In this document: one piece after another, positions 34,383-45,140 of the stretch
How positions within the stretch are numbered: position 1 is the first letter of the stretch
Layout: each line of letters opens with the position of its first letter
Source of the DNA: Fomitopsis serialis
Lineage: Eukaryota > Basidiomycota > Agaricomycetes > Polyporales > Fomitopsidaceae
Assembly (NCBI RefSeq): GCF_022376445.1
Contig: NW_025955018.1
Coordinates: 1 to 64,000, forward strand
Reading direction: 5' to 3'
DNA: 64,000 nt
The notes under the pieces: model-generated
What the model saw: the letters and a program-made list of their open reading frames with translations, nothing else
Told to the model about the DNA's origin: nothing
Database searches by the model: none
Made by a program: the position numbers and the translations under genes

Positions 34383-36323
34383 CAAATGGGGGGGAGACTG
34401 CAAATGAGCGCGCCAGTCATTCCGAGTCGCGTGACGGGGTGCAACAGACGGGTGGACGCGAACTTGGTTCCCGACGTCAAGTAGACGGCACTTACTTATT
34501 CTCGGTGTGCACGGCATCACAAGCGCTACCAATCGCTAGGCCGGGGTACACGAGAGCAGCGGGACAGTAAGTCACAGAGGAGGTCAGCGGTCGTGTTGGT
34601 CGACGTCCAGAGCAACGGAGAGCAACCTGTACGTCAGCGACGCCACCGTGTCTGCCCCGCCGAGATTCTTCCGAGTGTCTCTCCGCCACAAGAGCGACGG
34701 GGAGCTTACATCGAGCACTTCTGTTCTCACAACTCCAGCAAGCTCTCGTTTGAATTGCACTCTGACCTGGCTGGATGCTCGATACACCACTAGTCGACGC
34801 ATATCAGCGGAATTTCGTCCGCACACGCTAGCCACCGGCAGACACTCCTTCGCTGAACAACTCGGGCGGATTCTAGGTCTCCTACGGTCCTGTTCCGCCA
34901 TTGCACATGACTGTGCTGCTCGCTCTCAACGATCTTGGACTAGACGAGGGATCTCGACTCGACGGCTCGAATGTTCTCTGCAGTCTTTGACGAGAAGACG
35001 CGGTGTCATGGCCGACTCGGAGCAATGATACGTCCAACTTGATGACAGCCTGAGACGGTTCTCGAGGCGGACAATGCCAGATGCTTGGACAAAACGGGGA
35101 GTAGGTGAGTAGGCTTTTGATCACAGCGCGTATGACCCGGCGTTGTGACACCACTCTCCTTCATGCGCGTCCGCGCACCCAGACTGGACGAGAGCAACGT
35201 GCTGACTGCGTTCAGTGACGAAATGTACCGTGGTCGGGTTCCCGTACAGGGGCGGCCGGTAGCTTGATCGTACCTCTTTGGAGACTTGCGAGTCGCGACA
35301 GCGACGAAGCGAGCGGGACGGCGGGAAGAACGGATAATAGGTGCCAGTGAGCAAGTTCTAACTAATTATGTTCAACGGACTCCTTGATGCGTCTTCCTGT
35401 CGCACAGCACGTCTCCACAAGTTAAGGAAGATCGTCGTAGATACATATATGCACATGGTTAGTGCTGGTCCTCGCTGGATACGTGCTCAGCGGGAGATAG
35501 CTCATCTTCCGAAGTTCCAGCCACCCGGATCCGCTGTCTAATGTACGTACTGGGTTCGAGGCATTCACTACAAAAGAAGGCAACGCGTACCCAGAACTGT
35601 TCTGGGGCTGTAAACCGATCAATACCACCTACAATTCTGGGATCTCCGCAGATTCGTGAGGGAGGAACGGCGTCGTGGCCTAGCTCCGAGATAAGTATAT
35701 CTCTCCCGTCTTCCAGCCACTATCGGCTCGTTCCTACAGCTCAGCGACGATGGGGCCGAACGCGCGAACGCATATATGCAGATGTAGAACTCGTGTCTTC
35801 CCGCTAATTCACTTTTTCGATCAGGAAACGGTTGTTGTTACTGACTTTGACGACGAGCCCGCAGCCTCCCAAGATCGCATATAGGTCACTGGCGTCGAAG
35901 GCGAGCCGCGACTTGTTCTGTCTGAAGGCTGATTCTCAACAGTGAGCCAGGCGCAACACCCATGAAATCTCCCGTATCTGCTGAGTGCGAGGATGGTCAG
36001 CTTGATGCTCACTCACTGAACCTCGTCGTGCTCATACCTTTTCTCCTAGACCTGCCATCCGTAGATCGTGATAGCGCCTCCGTCAACTCAGCGAGCCGTA
36101 GGTACGCTAGTCAGACGCCATACCTTGAGAGAGTTTGGGATGCTAACCGCAGACCATTCTTAGCGAGGCCGGTGACGCTCGCAGCCGTCTCAAAATCGCC
36201 GGACTCGAAACTGTGCGTCCACCTCAGACAATCCCGGAACTCTGGTGCATCCAGACCTGAATGGTCCTATCGAACGAAGTGGATGTACGCACTGCGCACT
36301 TCGTGACGACGCACACCGACCTC
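34383..36323. repeat. 2-kb segmental duplication R1, copy B
   Basis: Direct-orientation partner of 10,092-12,085, about 24 kb away. Both copies are followed by different sequence, and copy B is closer to F-box gene 4 than copy A is to gene 2. The stretches 34,775-34,885 and 34,940-35,015 are almost identical to copy A apart from small indels. Preceding sequence (34,000-34,370) is related to 12,700-13,060, which in copy A lies on the other side, so the blocks have been rearranged since duplication. Confidence 0.75.
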
Positions 36324-36650
36324 AAGTGATGGTGCCGAAATATACCTGCTCAAACGGCGCCGACTGGTATCCTCACGATGATACTGATGCGCCCGACCTT
36401 ATCAGGTACAGAGCGCGTCCTGTGCGATAACCCCAGGTCTAGCACGCAACAATATCTGTCACAGGCCATGGACACTGAGGGACGTCGATCCGCGGTTGGC
36501 TTCGCTCCTACCGGTCGCCCGTCGGCATTTTTTTTCCTTTGCGGCAGTCCGAGCTGCAGCTTTCTCCCGCTCTCTCGTGCTACCCCGGTCGGAGCCCCTC
36601 ACGCTTCTATGGCGCCGCTGTCTAACGGTCAGATTCGTACTCATTGTACT
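36324..36650. other. Short gene-free stretch
   Basis: Contains an eight-base T run at about 36,528-36,536 and pyrimidine-rich sequence. No gene or repeat partner was recognised. Confidence 0.35.
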
Positions 36651-37043
36651 TGACCTTGATTGACCTGCTCTTTTCGAATATGTCCAATACAATCAAGTAC
36701 CAATACCCTCGAGCCCAGATCGTCGATGTATAGTACACGCGGTCATCGTAGAGTGAATAGAGATGGTTTCCATAACGGATCCGAGTCACCTTCATACCAG
36801 ACCCAAGCCAATCATCCTTCTACTGAGTCCGCCGATAGATAAAATGGAGCCGAACGTATGACCCCTCGCATCAACCCGCCGCGTTCCATATAGGCGTTGA
36901 CGATGCACCGTTGCCGCCAGCCTCCTTCGTTTGTACCGTTCGAACGACGTGCCACGTCTTGCGTGAGGATTCCTGGGTGCTGCTGAATGGCTGAACGGGA
37001 GACAAGAGTTAGACGGACGTGTGCGCGAACGGGCTCCACTCAC
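36650..37043 (-). repeat. F-box 3'-flank repeat, copy 3
   Basis: Counterpart of 2226-2711 and 21,130-21,563. On the minus strand a GTGAGTGGAGCCC donor at 37,043 follows the stop of F-box gene 4 by 25 nt, and TCTTGTCTCCCGTTCAG provides the acceptor. The conserved downstream exon follows. Confidence 0.55.
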
Positions 37044-37068
37044 GGTTACAAGATCAAAATCGCGCATA

Positions 37069-38824
37069 TTAGTAGCAGGTAACGTTGAGTATGCCACTGG
37101 CAGACCATGGCTGTAATATGCCACGGACCATGAGCTCGAGCATCTCACGGAGGCCGGCTGCATCCACGAATGTATAGGGGTAACACAACCTGTACATCTT
37201 CACCCCGACATGCTTCAATGTATCGAAGTGTGGCCGGCTCATGACCCCATGCAGGTCCCGCAGGTCGAGCTCTTTGAGGACAACGCTGGGCTGCTCAGAC
37301 TCAGAGTCGAGACGTATGGCTTCGCAGCCAACCCAAGCATGGAACTGGATGTGCTCGAGCTGACGGCTTCGGATAGTGGAGAGGATGCTGTGTAATTCGT
37401 CGATTGTTTTGGTCCAATCTGTGCTCTGAGGCTTGTTGTAGCCGCATTCTATGGGACACAGGCGGACGTCCAAGAATCGCAAGGCGATGTTTTGCGACAG
37501 ATTCCCGTGAATACCTACATTGCACATGTGCATCAGCGGCGAAGTCTCTAAGCAAGACAAAGGGCGCCTTACGGTCATTGGTTCCATCGATCCTCTTGTA
37601 GTAATAGGGCAATGTACCAGGTTCACAGGTCCTCTCGTAGAAACTGTACAATGATGGCCCTGCCGTTTTGAGGAGCTTGTTGACAGGGGACGGCACCAGA
37701 GAGGGACCGTCGGACTGAAACTTCAGGTCCGCAAGCAAGGTGCAGAGGCCTGAATGCATCATCCAGTCAACGAACACTGCCATACGTTCTTCAAGTTCGC
37801 GCATCGTTATGTCAAGGTATCGAAGACGTATGTGAGATGGTGCCTGAATTAGCGAGGCTCCTGCGTAACTGGCAGCAGCTTGCCGGAAGAACCGAACATC
37901 TATCGTGAGGTCTGTAAGCTGAGGGAAGGCAGACACAATCCGCCACAGCTGTGTTGGGTTGTTCAATCGGCAGCCCCAAAGCGTCAACGACTGGACAGAC
38001 TTGAACCTAGACAGGGCGACGAAGAAATCTGGGCGGATGAAACGAAGTCTTGCATTCCGGATGCGAAGGGTGCGTACACGAGGCATTAGACCGGCAAGCG
38101 CGAACGATAATGCTTGAAGGAAGTGATTGCCAGTATTGATCTTGTTTCCATGCTGCGGGGATTCTATGCTCCTGTCTTCATCCTCCGTCTCCTCGTCCGA
38201 GTCTTCCATACTCCCCTCTTCGTCTTCATCTGCATCGTCGTCCTCGAAGCTATGCCTGTCAAGGTACCTGCAGTAAGCCAAATTGTCCTGCTCGTCTGTC
38301 ACCAGCGTGCATGTGCTCGCGAGCCACTGCCTGACGCGGGGAGATGCGTGACAGTGCTTGAAAAGCATGTTGAAGCTGGTGCGGTCGCGAATCTGAACGG
38401 TGTGGTAGAGGTTGCGCATCGCCCGCGGGTACCACAATGCGCAGACCAGCGCCACAGCGGCCAACGTAGGCTGATGCCTGATCGCGTCGATGATCAGCAT
38501 GAAGACCTCGAGCGGGATGCGAGCCGAGAGGGCCAGCGGCAGGGTGCCTTCCAAACGGGCGAACCCCCACGTGGGCCTCCATTCATCGGTATCGGATTCT
38601 TCTTCGCTCTGGTCATCGTCACTCCGATGTCCACTGGCACTCGATCCATTGACATCCTGTTCATTGACGCTGCTCCGACTGACATCAATATGTCCGTCAG
38701 CATCCCAGCATGCGTGCGAGTTGTCGTCGGGAGGAGGGGAATAAAGCTAAGTGAACGCATCAGTCGGCGGAGTCATGGACAGAATCAAGTATTAATAACT
38801 GACACTAGGCTGGAGACCGGACAT
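37069..38824 (-). CDS. F-box/LRR-like protein 4
   Basis: Minus-strand exons 38,824-38,804 (MSGLQPS), 38,746-37,573 and 37,514-37,069; introns 38,803-38,747 (GTCAGT donor, CTGAT branch, CACTTAG acceptor) and 37,572-37,515 (GTAAGG donor, CTGAT branch, TGTAG acceptor). Joined 1641 nt, 546 aa, the longest member. It has two acidic stretches: an N-terminal linker with DDDQSEEESDTDEW, and an insert after the F-box with DDDADEDEEGSMEDSDEETE. F-box LPLALSARIPLEVFMLIID with ALVCALWYPRAMRNLYH; leucine-rich strands LMPRVRTLRI and FKSVQSLTLWGCRLNN; C-terminus ILQPWSASGILNVTCY. No ATG exists between the linker and the F-box in this frame, so the mini-exon is needed to start the protein. The large plus-strand reading 38,114-39,091 is its antisense shadow. 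Confidence 0.82.
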
Positions 38825-39330
38825 CTGAGACGCTCGCACCCTAGGGATATACGACGTCGATGTGTGTGTTATGAGGGAGGTGCAAACAGTGAGGGGGTCT
38901 CGAGGACGCACCGAGGCCATGCACACAATACTACAGTACTTACTAGGGAGGCTGTGATGAACCGCACGGTGATTGCCGCGAGTGGGAGCTTTCATGCCAT
39001 GGCCAGCCATGCTTCCAGCATTCGTCAACGCACCGCACTGGACAGGGTACGTATGCCTGTCGGTCGTTCCATTGAGTCGCGGCCAGCCTGAGTGTGCGAT
39101 GCAGGAGGCCGTGTGCGTGACGGCGGGGACGAGATGTCCCTGCGGTTCGCGACCCTGTGAGCGTCCTCTTCAAGATGGATGGACCAACTATGCGTAGCGC
39201 CCCTCGCCTCGGAACCTCAGGCTCCGTATCGCCCTCGACAACACGCTGCTAATCAAACCTCTTGCCGCTCTCACGAAAGCGCCTCTGGTATCGACCCTAG
39301 CAAGGCCCATGTCACGCCTACCCACACGCG
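38825..39330. other. Upstream spacer of F-box gene 4
   Basis: Contains the family block GCTGTGATGAACCGCACGGTGA and CAGCATTCGTCAACGC, but no telomere-like box could be found in the expected position. The equivalent place reads GTGTGCGTGACGGCGGGG. No gene. Confidence 0.4.
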
Positions 39331-39805
39331 GACGTCACTAATATGGCACGTTTTTGGACTTGCTCGACATCCCTTGTTGTCGGCGACCGGCGGGTACAAT
39401 TTGTAACGATACCATCTCAAAGCACAGTGTGTTTGATCGTAGCGATAGAGAAGTCCGTTACAACTACCGTCGTAGCAAGCATCAGTCGATCGAATTGAAA
39501 AATGTACCGAATCCGAGTGACCTCCGTACCATTGCGACCTCCGTACCAATGCCAAAACAACCGTTCGTCCACCGAGTCGGCCGATAGATAAAATGGAGCC
39601 CGACGACCGCTTGCGAAGGGCCCATTCCCTCGCACTGACCCGCGCTCTGTACAGACGGCGATGAGGCCTCGATGCCGCATCTCCATTTGCGCCGATTGGG
39701 TGGTAATGGGCCACGGCTTCGGCATGGGGACTCCCGGAGATCGCTGAATGGCTGAACGGGGGACAAGAGTGAGACAGACGTGTGTATACAAATGGGCTCA
39801 CTCAC
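39330..39805 (-). repeat. F-box 3'-flank repeat, copy 4
   Basis: Counterpart of the other 3'-flank copies. It starts on the minus strand with GTGAGTGAGCCC at 39,805, only 6 nt after the stop of F-box gene 5, with acceptor TCTTGTCCCCCGTTCAG. Distal part shared with 36,650-37,043, including GCCGATAGATAAAATGGAGC. Confidence 0.55.
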
Positions 39806-39811
39806 AAAGTC

Positions 39812-41500
39812 TCACATTAACGCATAGCCGTGCCCCCAGGTGACGGTGACTATGCCGCGGGCCGACCATGGCTGCAATATGCCATAAACCATGGCCTCGA
39901 GCTTCTGACCGCTGCTGTCCTCATGCGACTTCGTATGACCGTCCCCGAACCCCAGGGTCATCTCGACACCGACATCATTGAGGGTGTCGAAGTATGGCTG
40001 GCTCATGACGTCGTGCAGATCCCGAAGGTCGAGCTTTTCGAGGACGTCGTTGGGCTGCGCAGGCTCAAGAGTACTGTGCATGACCTGAATTCCAACGGCG
40101 ACCTCGATGTGCTCGAGCCGACGGCTTCGGATGGAGGAGAAGACGCCATGTAACTCGCGTGTTGCCTCAGTCCACGCCGCGTGACTCGGACGCCTCTGGG
40201 ATTTATCATCGTGAGTGATGCGATACAGCCTGAAATCCAAGGTCTGCAAGTTGGTGTTGTGCAGCAGATTTCCGTGAGGCCCTACATTGCGCATGTGCAT
40301 CAGTGGCGAAGTCTGTACGCAAGCCAAAGGCAGTCTTACAGGGATCCAACCCATAGTGATCCTCGTCAAAACGGGTCAACGATGCGCCCGTCGTTTCCAG
40401 GAGTCGGTTCAGGGGTGTCGGGGCTGGGGTGGAATAGTTTGTGGAGATTGACAGATCCGCAAGTGAGGTGCAGAGGCCTGAGCGTGTTATCCAGTCGAGG
40501 AACATCACCATCTGTTCATGTTCCACGCGGACCTCAAGACGTCGAAGACGAGTGTGAGATGGTGCTTGAAATAGTGAGGCTCCCGCGTAGCTGGCAGCAT
40601 CTTGCTGAGCAAAATCAAGATTTTGCACCGTGAGGTGTGCAAGCCGGGGGAAGGCAGACACAATCCGCCGCAGCTGCGTCACGTTGCTCAGTTGGCAATC
40701 GAAAAGCATCAACGACTTGACAGACTTGATCCTCGACAGGGCGAGGAAGAAATCCGGGCGGACGAAACGAAGTCTTCCATCCCAGATGTCAAGGGTGCGT
40801 ACACGAGGCATCAAATTAGCGAGCGCGGACGGTAGTGCTTGTAAGAAGTGACTGTGACTCTTGGTCTTGTTGCCTGACGGCGAGGATGCAGATGGCTCGA
40901 TATCCTAATCTCAGGGCTGTCTTCGTAAGCCCATCGGAGTAAGCACTCACCTCATGTACCACCAGCACGCGTGTCCTCGCAAGCCACCGCTTGACGCGTG
41001 GTGACGCGTTACACTGCTTGAATAGCATGTCGTAGCTTGTGCGGCTGCCAATATCGATGGTGTGGTAGAGGTTGCGCATCGCTCGAGGGTACCATGCTGC
41101 GCAGACCAGCGCCGCGGCGGTCAATGCGGGAGAATCCATCTTGTCGATGACGAGCTCGAAGATCTCGAGGGGGACGCGAGCGGAGAGGGTCAGGGGCAGA
41201 GTGCCTTGAAAACAGGCATCCCGCCAGCGTCTGAAGGTCCGTGTTTCGGTGTATTTCTGGACAATCCATTCATCGGCACTGGGTTCCTCATCGCTCTGTT
41301 CATCGGCGCCCGGTCCCTCGTCATCCTGTTTATCGGCACTGCTCTGACCGAGATCAATAAGATCGTCGGCACTTGATGGCATGACTTGTGTGTGTGAGGC
41401 GTCGGGGGGAGGGAGGAGATGCTAAGTGAACGGCGCATCAGTCGGGAATTGGGATCATTATGGATAGAAGACGACCAACGGTAGGCTGGAGATCGGACAT
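39812..41500 (-). CDS. F-box/LRR-like protein 5, with an extra intron
   Basis: Minus-strand exons 41,500-41,480 (MSDLQPT), 41,421-40,951, 40,904-40,340 and 40,281-39,812. Introns: 41,479-41,422 (58 nt), 40,950-40,905 (46 nt, GTGAGT donor, GAGATTAG acceptor) and 40,339-40,282 (58 nt). Joined 1527 nt, 508 aa. The 46-nt intron has no counterpart in sister genes; without it the frame ends at a stop near 40,816, and with it the reading passes smoothly from VLVVHE to DIEPSASSPSGNKTKSHS and into the leucine-rich region. The F-box is slightly divergent (LPLTLSARVPLEIFELVID, ALVCAAWYPRAMRNLYH). C-terminal signature TLNDVGVEMTLGF...ILQPWSARGIV is present. The stop precedes the 3' intron donor by 6 nt. 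Confidence 0.78.
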
Positions 41501-42512
41501 CTTCGCACTCGCACTCTACGAGCACGCGACGTGGATTTATGAGCGGAGGCGCAGTCCTGAGCGGAGGAGTGTTGGCGGTGGGGCCAGAAGTAGCGAGGGG
41601 GCCTCGAGGACGTACCGAGGCCATGTACTTATGTATATGAGCATTTGCAATTGGGAAGAGCTGTGTGCGAGAGTTTGATGAGCCGCACGGTGACTGCCGC
41701 GACCAGGGCTTTCCATGCCATTGCCGCAGTCCTGTCCATGCTCCTAACCCTAGCTGCGTTCTTCGAGGTGCGCTCGATTTGGATAGCCAGCTGCAGCCTT
41801 CGGTGAGCCTATCCCGGTCAGTTGCGAGACACCCCGCTTGCGTTCGCTGGATCGCCTCTGCAGGATGCCTAGCATCAAGACGATCCGGTATGCTCCGGAC
41901 GTCCGAATCATGGCCATCCTTCCCCTTCCCTCTAGGTGGTCTTCCGCCCATGACATCTCCATGCCTCGCACGCATCTTCTTTGGCCTCGTCGAATCGGCC
42001 CTACACGGTCTCTTCTTCGACTCGGGAACCCGCGCTACGTATCACGGTGGGAGTCCTCGACGGCAACCTGCATATCAAGTGTCCCCCCGAAAACTCATCT
42101 CGTGTCGAACTACGGCCGAGCACCGTCCTTGTCGTGTCGCCGACATTCTCCATCCTCGCATGCTCGGATTCTCTACTGTGCGTCCGTCGTCGGTCTCCCT
42201 AGGTGTCTCGGGTTCTCTCTACGCACGCTGTAGATTGTCTTCCCGCGAACACAATTCGTCTTCAAGTTTGCGACACTAGTGCAGCTGCGCTGTTCGCGTC
42301 CTTCGACACGAGATTTCGGCACCATGGTTCATCGCCCTTGCAGATACTCAATGAATGAATCCTCCTCATGCTCCGGAGATCCTCCAGTTACGCATCGCTG
42401 ATGCCGTGCCGAATTTGCGGTATGCGACGTCTATCAAGGCATACACTATCTGCGGACTTAGCGACTATACGCGCGTCCGGTGCCTCTCGTCAACGCGAAG
42501 TGTACCGCACGT
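41501..42512. other. Upstream spacer of F-box gene 5 and flank
   Basis: Family upstream block (GAGAGTTTGATGAGCCGCACG at 41,670) and telomere-like box at 41,743. Further right, 41,780-42,330 has several overlapping open readings on the plus strand (for example GVLDGNLHIKCPPENSS) with C-rich codon bias, but no domain, partner copy or consistent splicing was found. No gene is claimed. Confidence 0.35.
41743..41753 (-). promoter_or_regulatory. Telomere-repeat-like box upstream of F-box gene 5
   Basis: CCTAACCCTAG on the plus strand, 243 bp upstream of the start, between CATGCT and CTGCGTTCTTCGAGG. Same orientation relative to the gene as in the other family members. Confidence 0.5.
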
Positions 42513-43522
42513 TCACTTCGTTTTGACGTCTACGTAAATGCTGCTCATGCGCAAGAGCCGGAGGGTGTCCTCGACCTCCTCCCTGATACCGAGCTCGACC
42601 TTGAGCACGGCGTTCTGGAACGTCATCATGGTGAAGCCGCTGGGGTTCCGAATACGTGGCTGCCACCCGTCCGGGGTGCGCTCCTCGAGGAGGAAGGGAT
42701 ACAGGTTCTTCCCGCCCGCCGCAGATCGTCGAGCCGCTGGAACGCGACCGGCGTCAGTGCAGTCCAAGTGGGAAGCGCGCAGACACGCACTTGGAGGCAC
42801 TGAAGAGGCTTGTGGACCATCGCCTGGCTGTACTGGCCGTTGCTGGCCTTGGACTGGGCGCACCGCTTGCCGAGCATGCGCGAGAGGTCGCCAGTGGTGA
42901 TGTCGCCGCCCGGGCCTGTCCCGCTCTCGAGGAGCTTGATTCGGAGATGCGGCGCGGGTTTCGGCTGGTCGGGGTTGTGGAACCCGTGTGTCAGCTGTCG
43001 TCGTATCGATGAATGTGTGAAGGGGACGTACTGCATAGGGACGTGTCGTGTTCGACGCAGTTGTGCGCACTGAGATCGATCTTGTCCGTCCAGTAGTTGC
43101 GGTTCAGCGCGTCTGCAGCGTGATGAGTCTGACCGCGAAGCTGACGTCTCCCGGACTCTGATGCTGAGCTCGCGGAAGGTGATGTTGCGCCCGTCCCGAG
43201 GGAGGCCTGACCGCGCCGAAGCTCAGTAATCGCGTATTGCATGTAGTAGGCTGCGCACCGTGCTTCGCCATGGTGTTCAGCATCGGGCAGCAGCTCCGGC
43301 TGTCCGTGTCTTTCGGAGGGATGAACCGTGGCCAGAGCCCACCCTCGCCCGGCCGGCCTTCTGGTACCACACGGCTTTCAGGCAGGAGCGGTGCGAACGT
43401 GTTGTACAGAGTTAATGCGAATCCCAGGCGAGTAGGTGGACGGGGATGATGACGTTCGCGATGCCGTAGATGAGGCCGACGCACAGTCGTGTTGCTGCGA
43501 CCGCTGCAAACGAGGATGTCAT
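42513..43522 (-). pseudogene. Heme-thiolate peroxygenase (UPO/chloroperoxidase family), frame-shifted
   Basis: Minus strand. Start ATG 43,522 gives a hydrophobic N-terminus (SSFAAVAATRLCVGLIYGIA), then FALTLYNTFAPLLPESRVV and LWPRFIPPKDTDSRSCCPML, containing the proximal heme-ligand Cys (family PCP motif, here CCP). A 52-nt intron (43,258-43,207) leads to GLPRDGRNITFRELSIRVRE. Then follow ADALNRNYWTDKIDL with VEHD (the metal-binding EHD motif), GPGGDITTGDLSRMLGKR, FSASNGSTICGG across a second intron with donor GTGCGT and acceptor TTCCAG, and YPFLLEERTPDGW...VELGIREE. All landmarks are in family order, but at least four frame changes are needed (near 43,440; 43,130; 42,810; 42,715). Such enzymes oxygenate aromatic and aliphatic substrates with peroxide. 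The N-terminal helix suggests a membrane-anchored form. As it stands it cannot make a full protein. Confidence 0.8.
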
Positions 43523-44740
43523 GGCGGTAGATAGTGGTTAACGTGGGGGCGGGGTAGACGTGAGCGGGGTAGATGCGGTCGCGGCGAGTCGGGCGTGACA
43601 GGCGACGAGGAGAGGGCTTATGCATGCCCGGGCGTCGTAGGCACCCGACGGGGAAGCTGTCCGCGAAAGCTGGGACACATACCGCAGAACAGAAGCTGTC
43701 CAGACGGTGGGCAGCTGCATCGGGGTATGGTTCCTGCGTATGGCAGTGCGCTGGCCCGTTCTTGTCTGTTGTTGGCATGGATGTCCGTGAATGTCCAGAG
43801 CCGCACTCGAATCGGGCGGAGAAGCGTCTTGGGACGCTGTGATCCGCCTGCTGTCAAGTGCCGAAGGTCCTGCGCTTGACACAAGCTTAATCAGATAGCG
43901 ACACATGAGAACAGCTAACTCACGTCCACAAACTCCACAACTGCGTTGAAGCGCTCCACGCAAATTTGAACACGCCGCGGTCGGACCACAGCTAGATCAA
44001 GTCGTAGAATCGCCTACGGGCCATCGATGGGTGCCATCGCATTCCACCCATGTATCTGTTTGTGCCACTCGCGCAGAGCCATGATCATCTCGACTCTCCT
44101 TTGTGCGCTGAAGAACGGCTGCTCACGAGCTCGCGCAGGCTCCACACCCCGAGCTTCTCAGGGACGCCGTCTGTGTCAGCGAGTTTTTTCTGGCGCTGTC
44201 GTGGTCCTGGAACCGGTCCCGTACTAATGGTCTCGATGTGCATAGCCGGCAGCTTTCACTGGAGAAAAGACGCTGTGAAACCCGTCCATGAGTCCGGACA
44301 AGTTGGAAAGCGATCGTCTAGGCTCCGGGAAGGTTCAAGGAAGCGTCACGGAGTGCTGCGATGCAGTAATGCGGAAAACTGATGTGACGGTATACTAGAG
44401 GCACTTGTGTCAGCGCGAGAATGTTAGAAGATAGATATTCTCGACCAGAAACAAAGGCGTAGTCAAATTTTTGCCGGCCCAGCCGGCGGTGGCTCACACA
44501 GCACCACAGAGCATCTGCACGTATATGCATGACTCTCGTAACGCAGTACTTGCGTGTTGGATAACAACAGACGTTCGACGAATGCACTGATATGCAGGCC
44601 TATTGGAAGGCCGTGGGTCGATGACTCCCTGCCTGCCTATACCTCTGGGACCGACTAGACAGAGACATAGTCCGCTGCGCGAAGTCATTGTGTGAGCGTG
44701 CAGCGAAGCCAATATAATGATATGTCAGATTCTGAGCTAG
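43523..44740. other. Gene-free stretch
   Basis: Many overlapping readings on both strands at 43.5-43.9 kb reflect high GC and not a recognisable gene. No repeat partner was noticed except at the right end, where 44,750-44,810 matches 9745-9830. I see nothing else. Confidence 0.35.
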
Positions 44741-44849
44741 AACAACGACATGGCTAGAATGGACTCGAGACGCACGAAAAGATGGGACCCAATCGCCTCG
44801 AAAGACTCACCTGTGGTATATCTCACGGCCAAGGTTTATAGACGGCGCA

Positions 44850-45140
44850 TGCAGATATGTCTTGCTCTTCAATTGGTCGAAACCAGGTGACAATCAGAAG
44901 CGAGGAGCCCGCGTGCGCCGGGTCAAGGTCAAGGTTTGACGTGCGGGAATGCGTGGTACTGGTTGTACAGCATGTCGAAGCTGGTGCAGACAAGACTGAG
45001 ACAACGTATAAGATTTTAACGTGAAACTTCGAGGGTGCATACTGCACATACCTACGCCGCGTGGACCTAGCGGATGACGACCTCGAGCGGAGAGGGCGAG
45101 TGGAAGGCAACTTCACAGGAAAACGACACAAGTGTTCGCC
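44850..45140 (-). pseudogene. Highly decayed F-box gene fragment
   Basis: The minus strand keeps landmarks of the F-box exon in the right order: GATGACGACCTCGAGCGGAG with GAGAGGGCGAGTGGAAGGCAA on the plus strand (compare GATCTCGAGCGGGATGCGAGCGGAGAGGGCCAGTGGCA-type sequence in intact genes), CTTCGAGGGTGCATACTGC, and CAGCATGTCGAAGCTGGTGC near 44,970. Several deletions and stops interrupt it. No exon 3 or upstream mini-exon could be recognised. Confidence 0.5.

Noticed and set aside
38114..39091. 325-codon open reading on the plus strand
   Set aside because: It is the antisense shadow of the F-box exon of gene 4 plus its upstream region.
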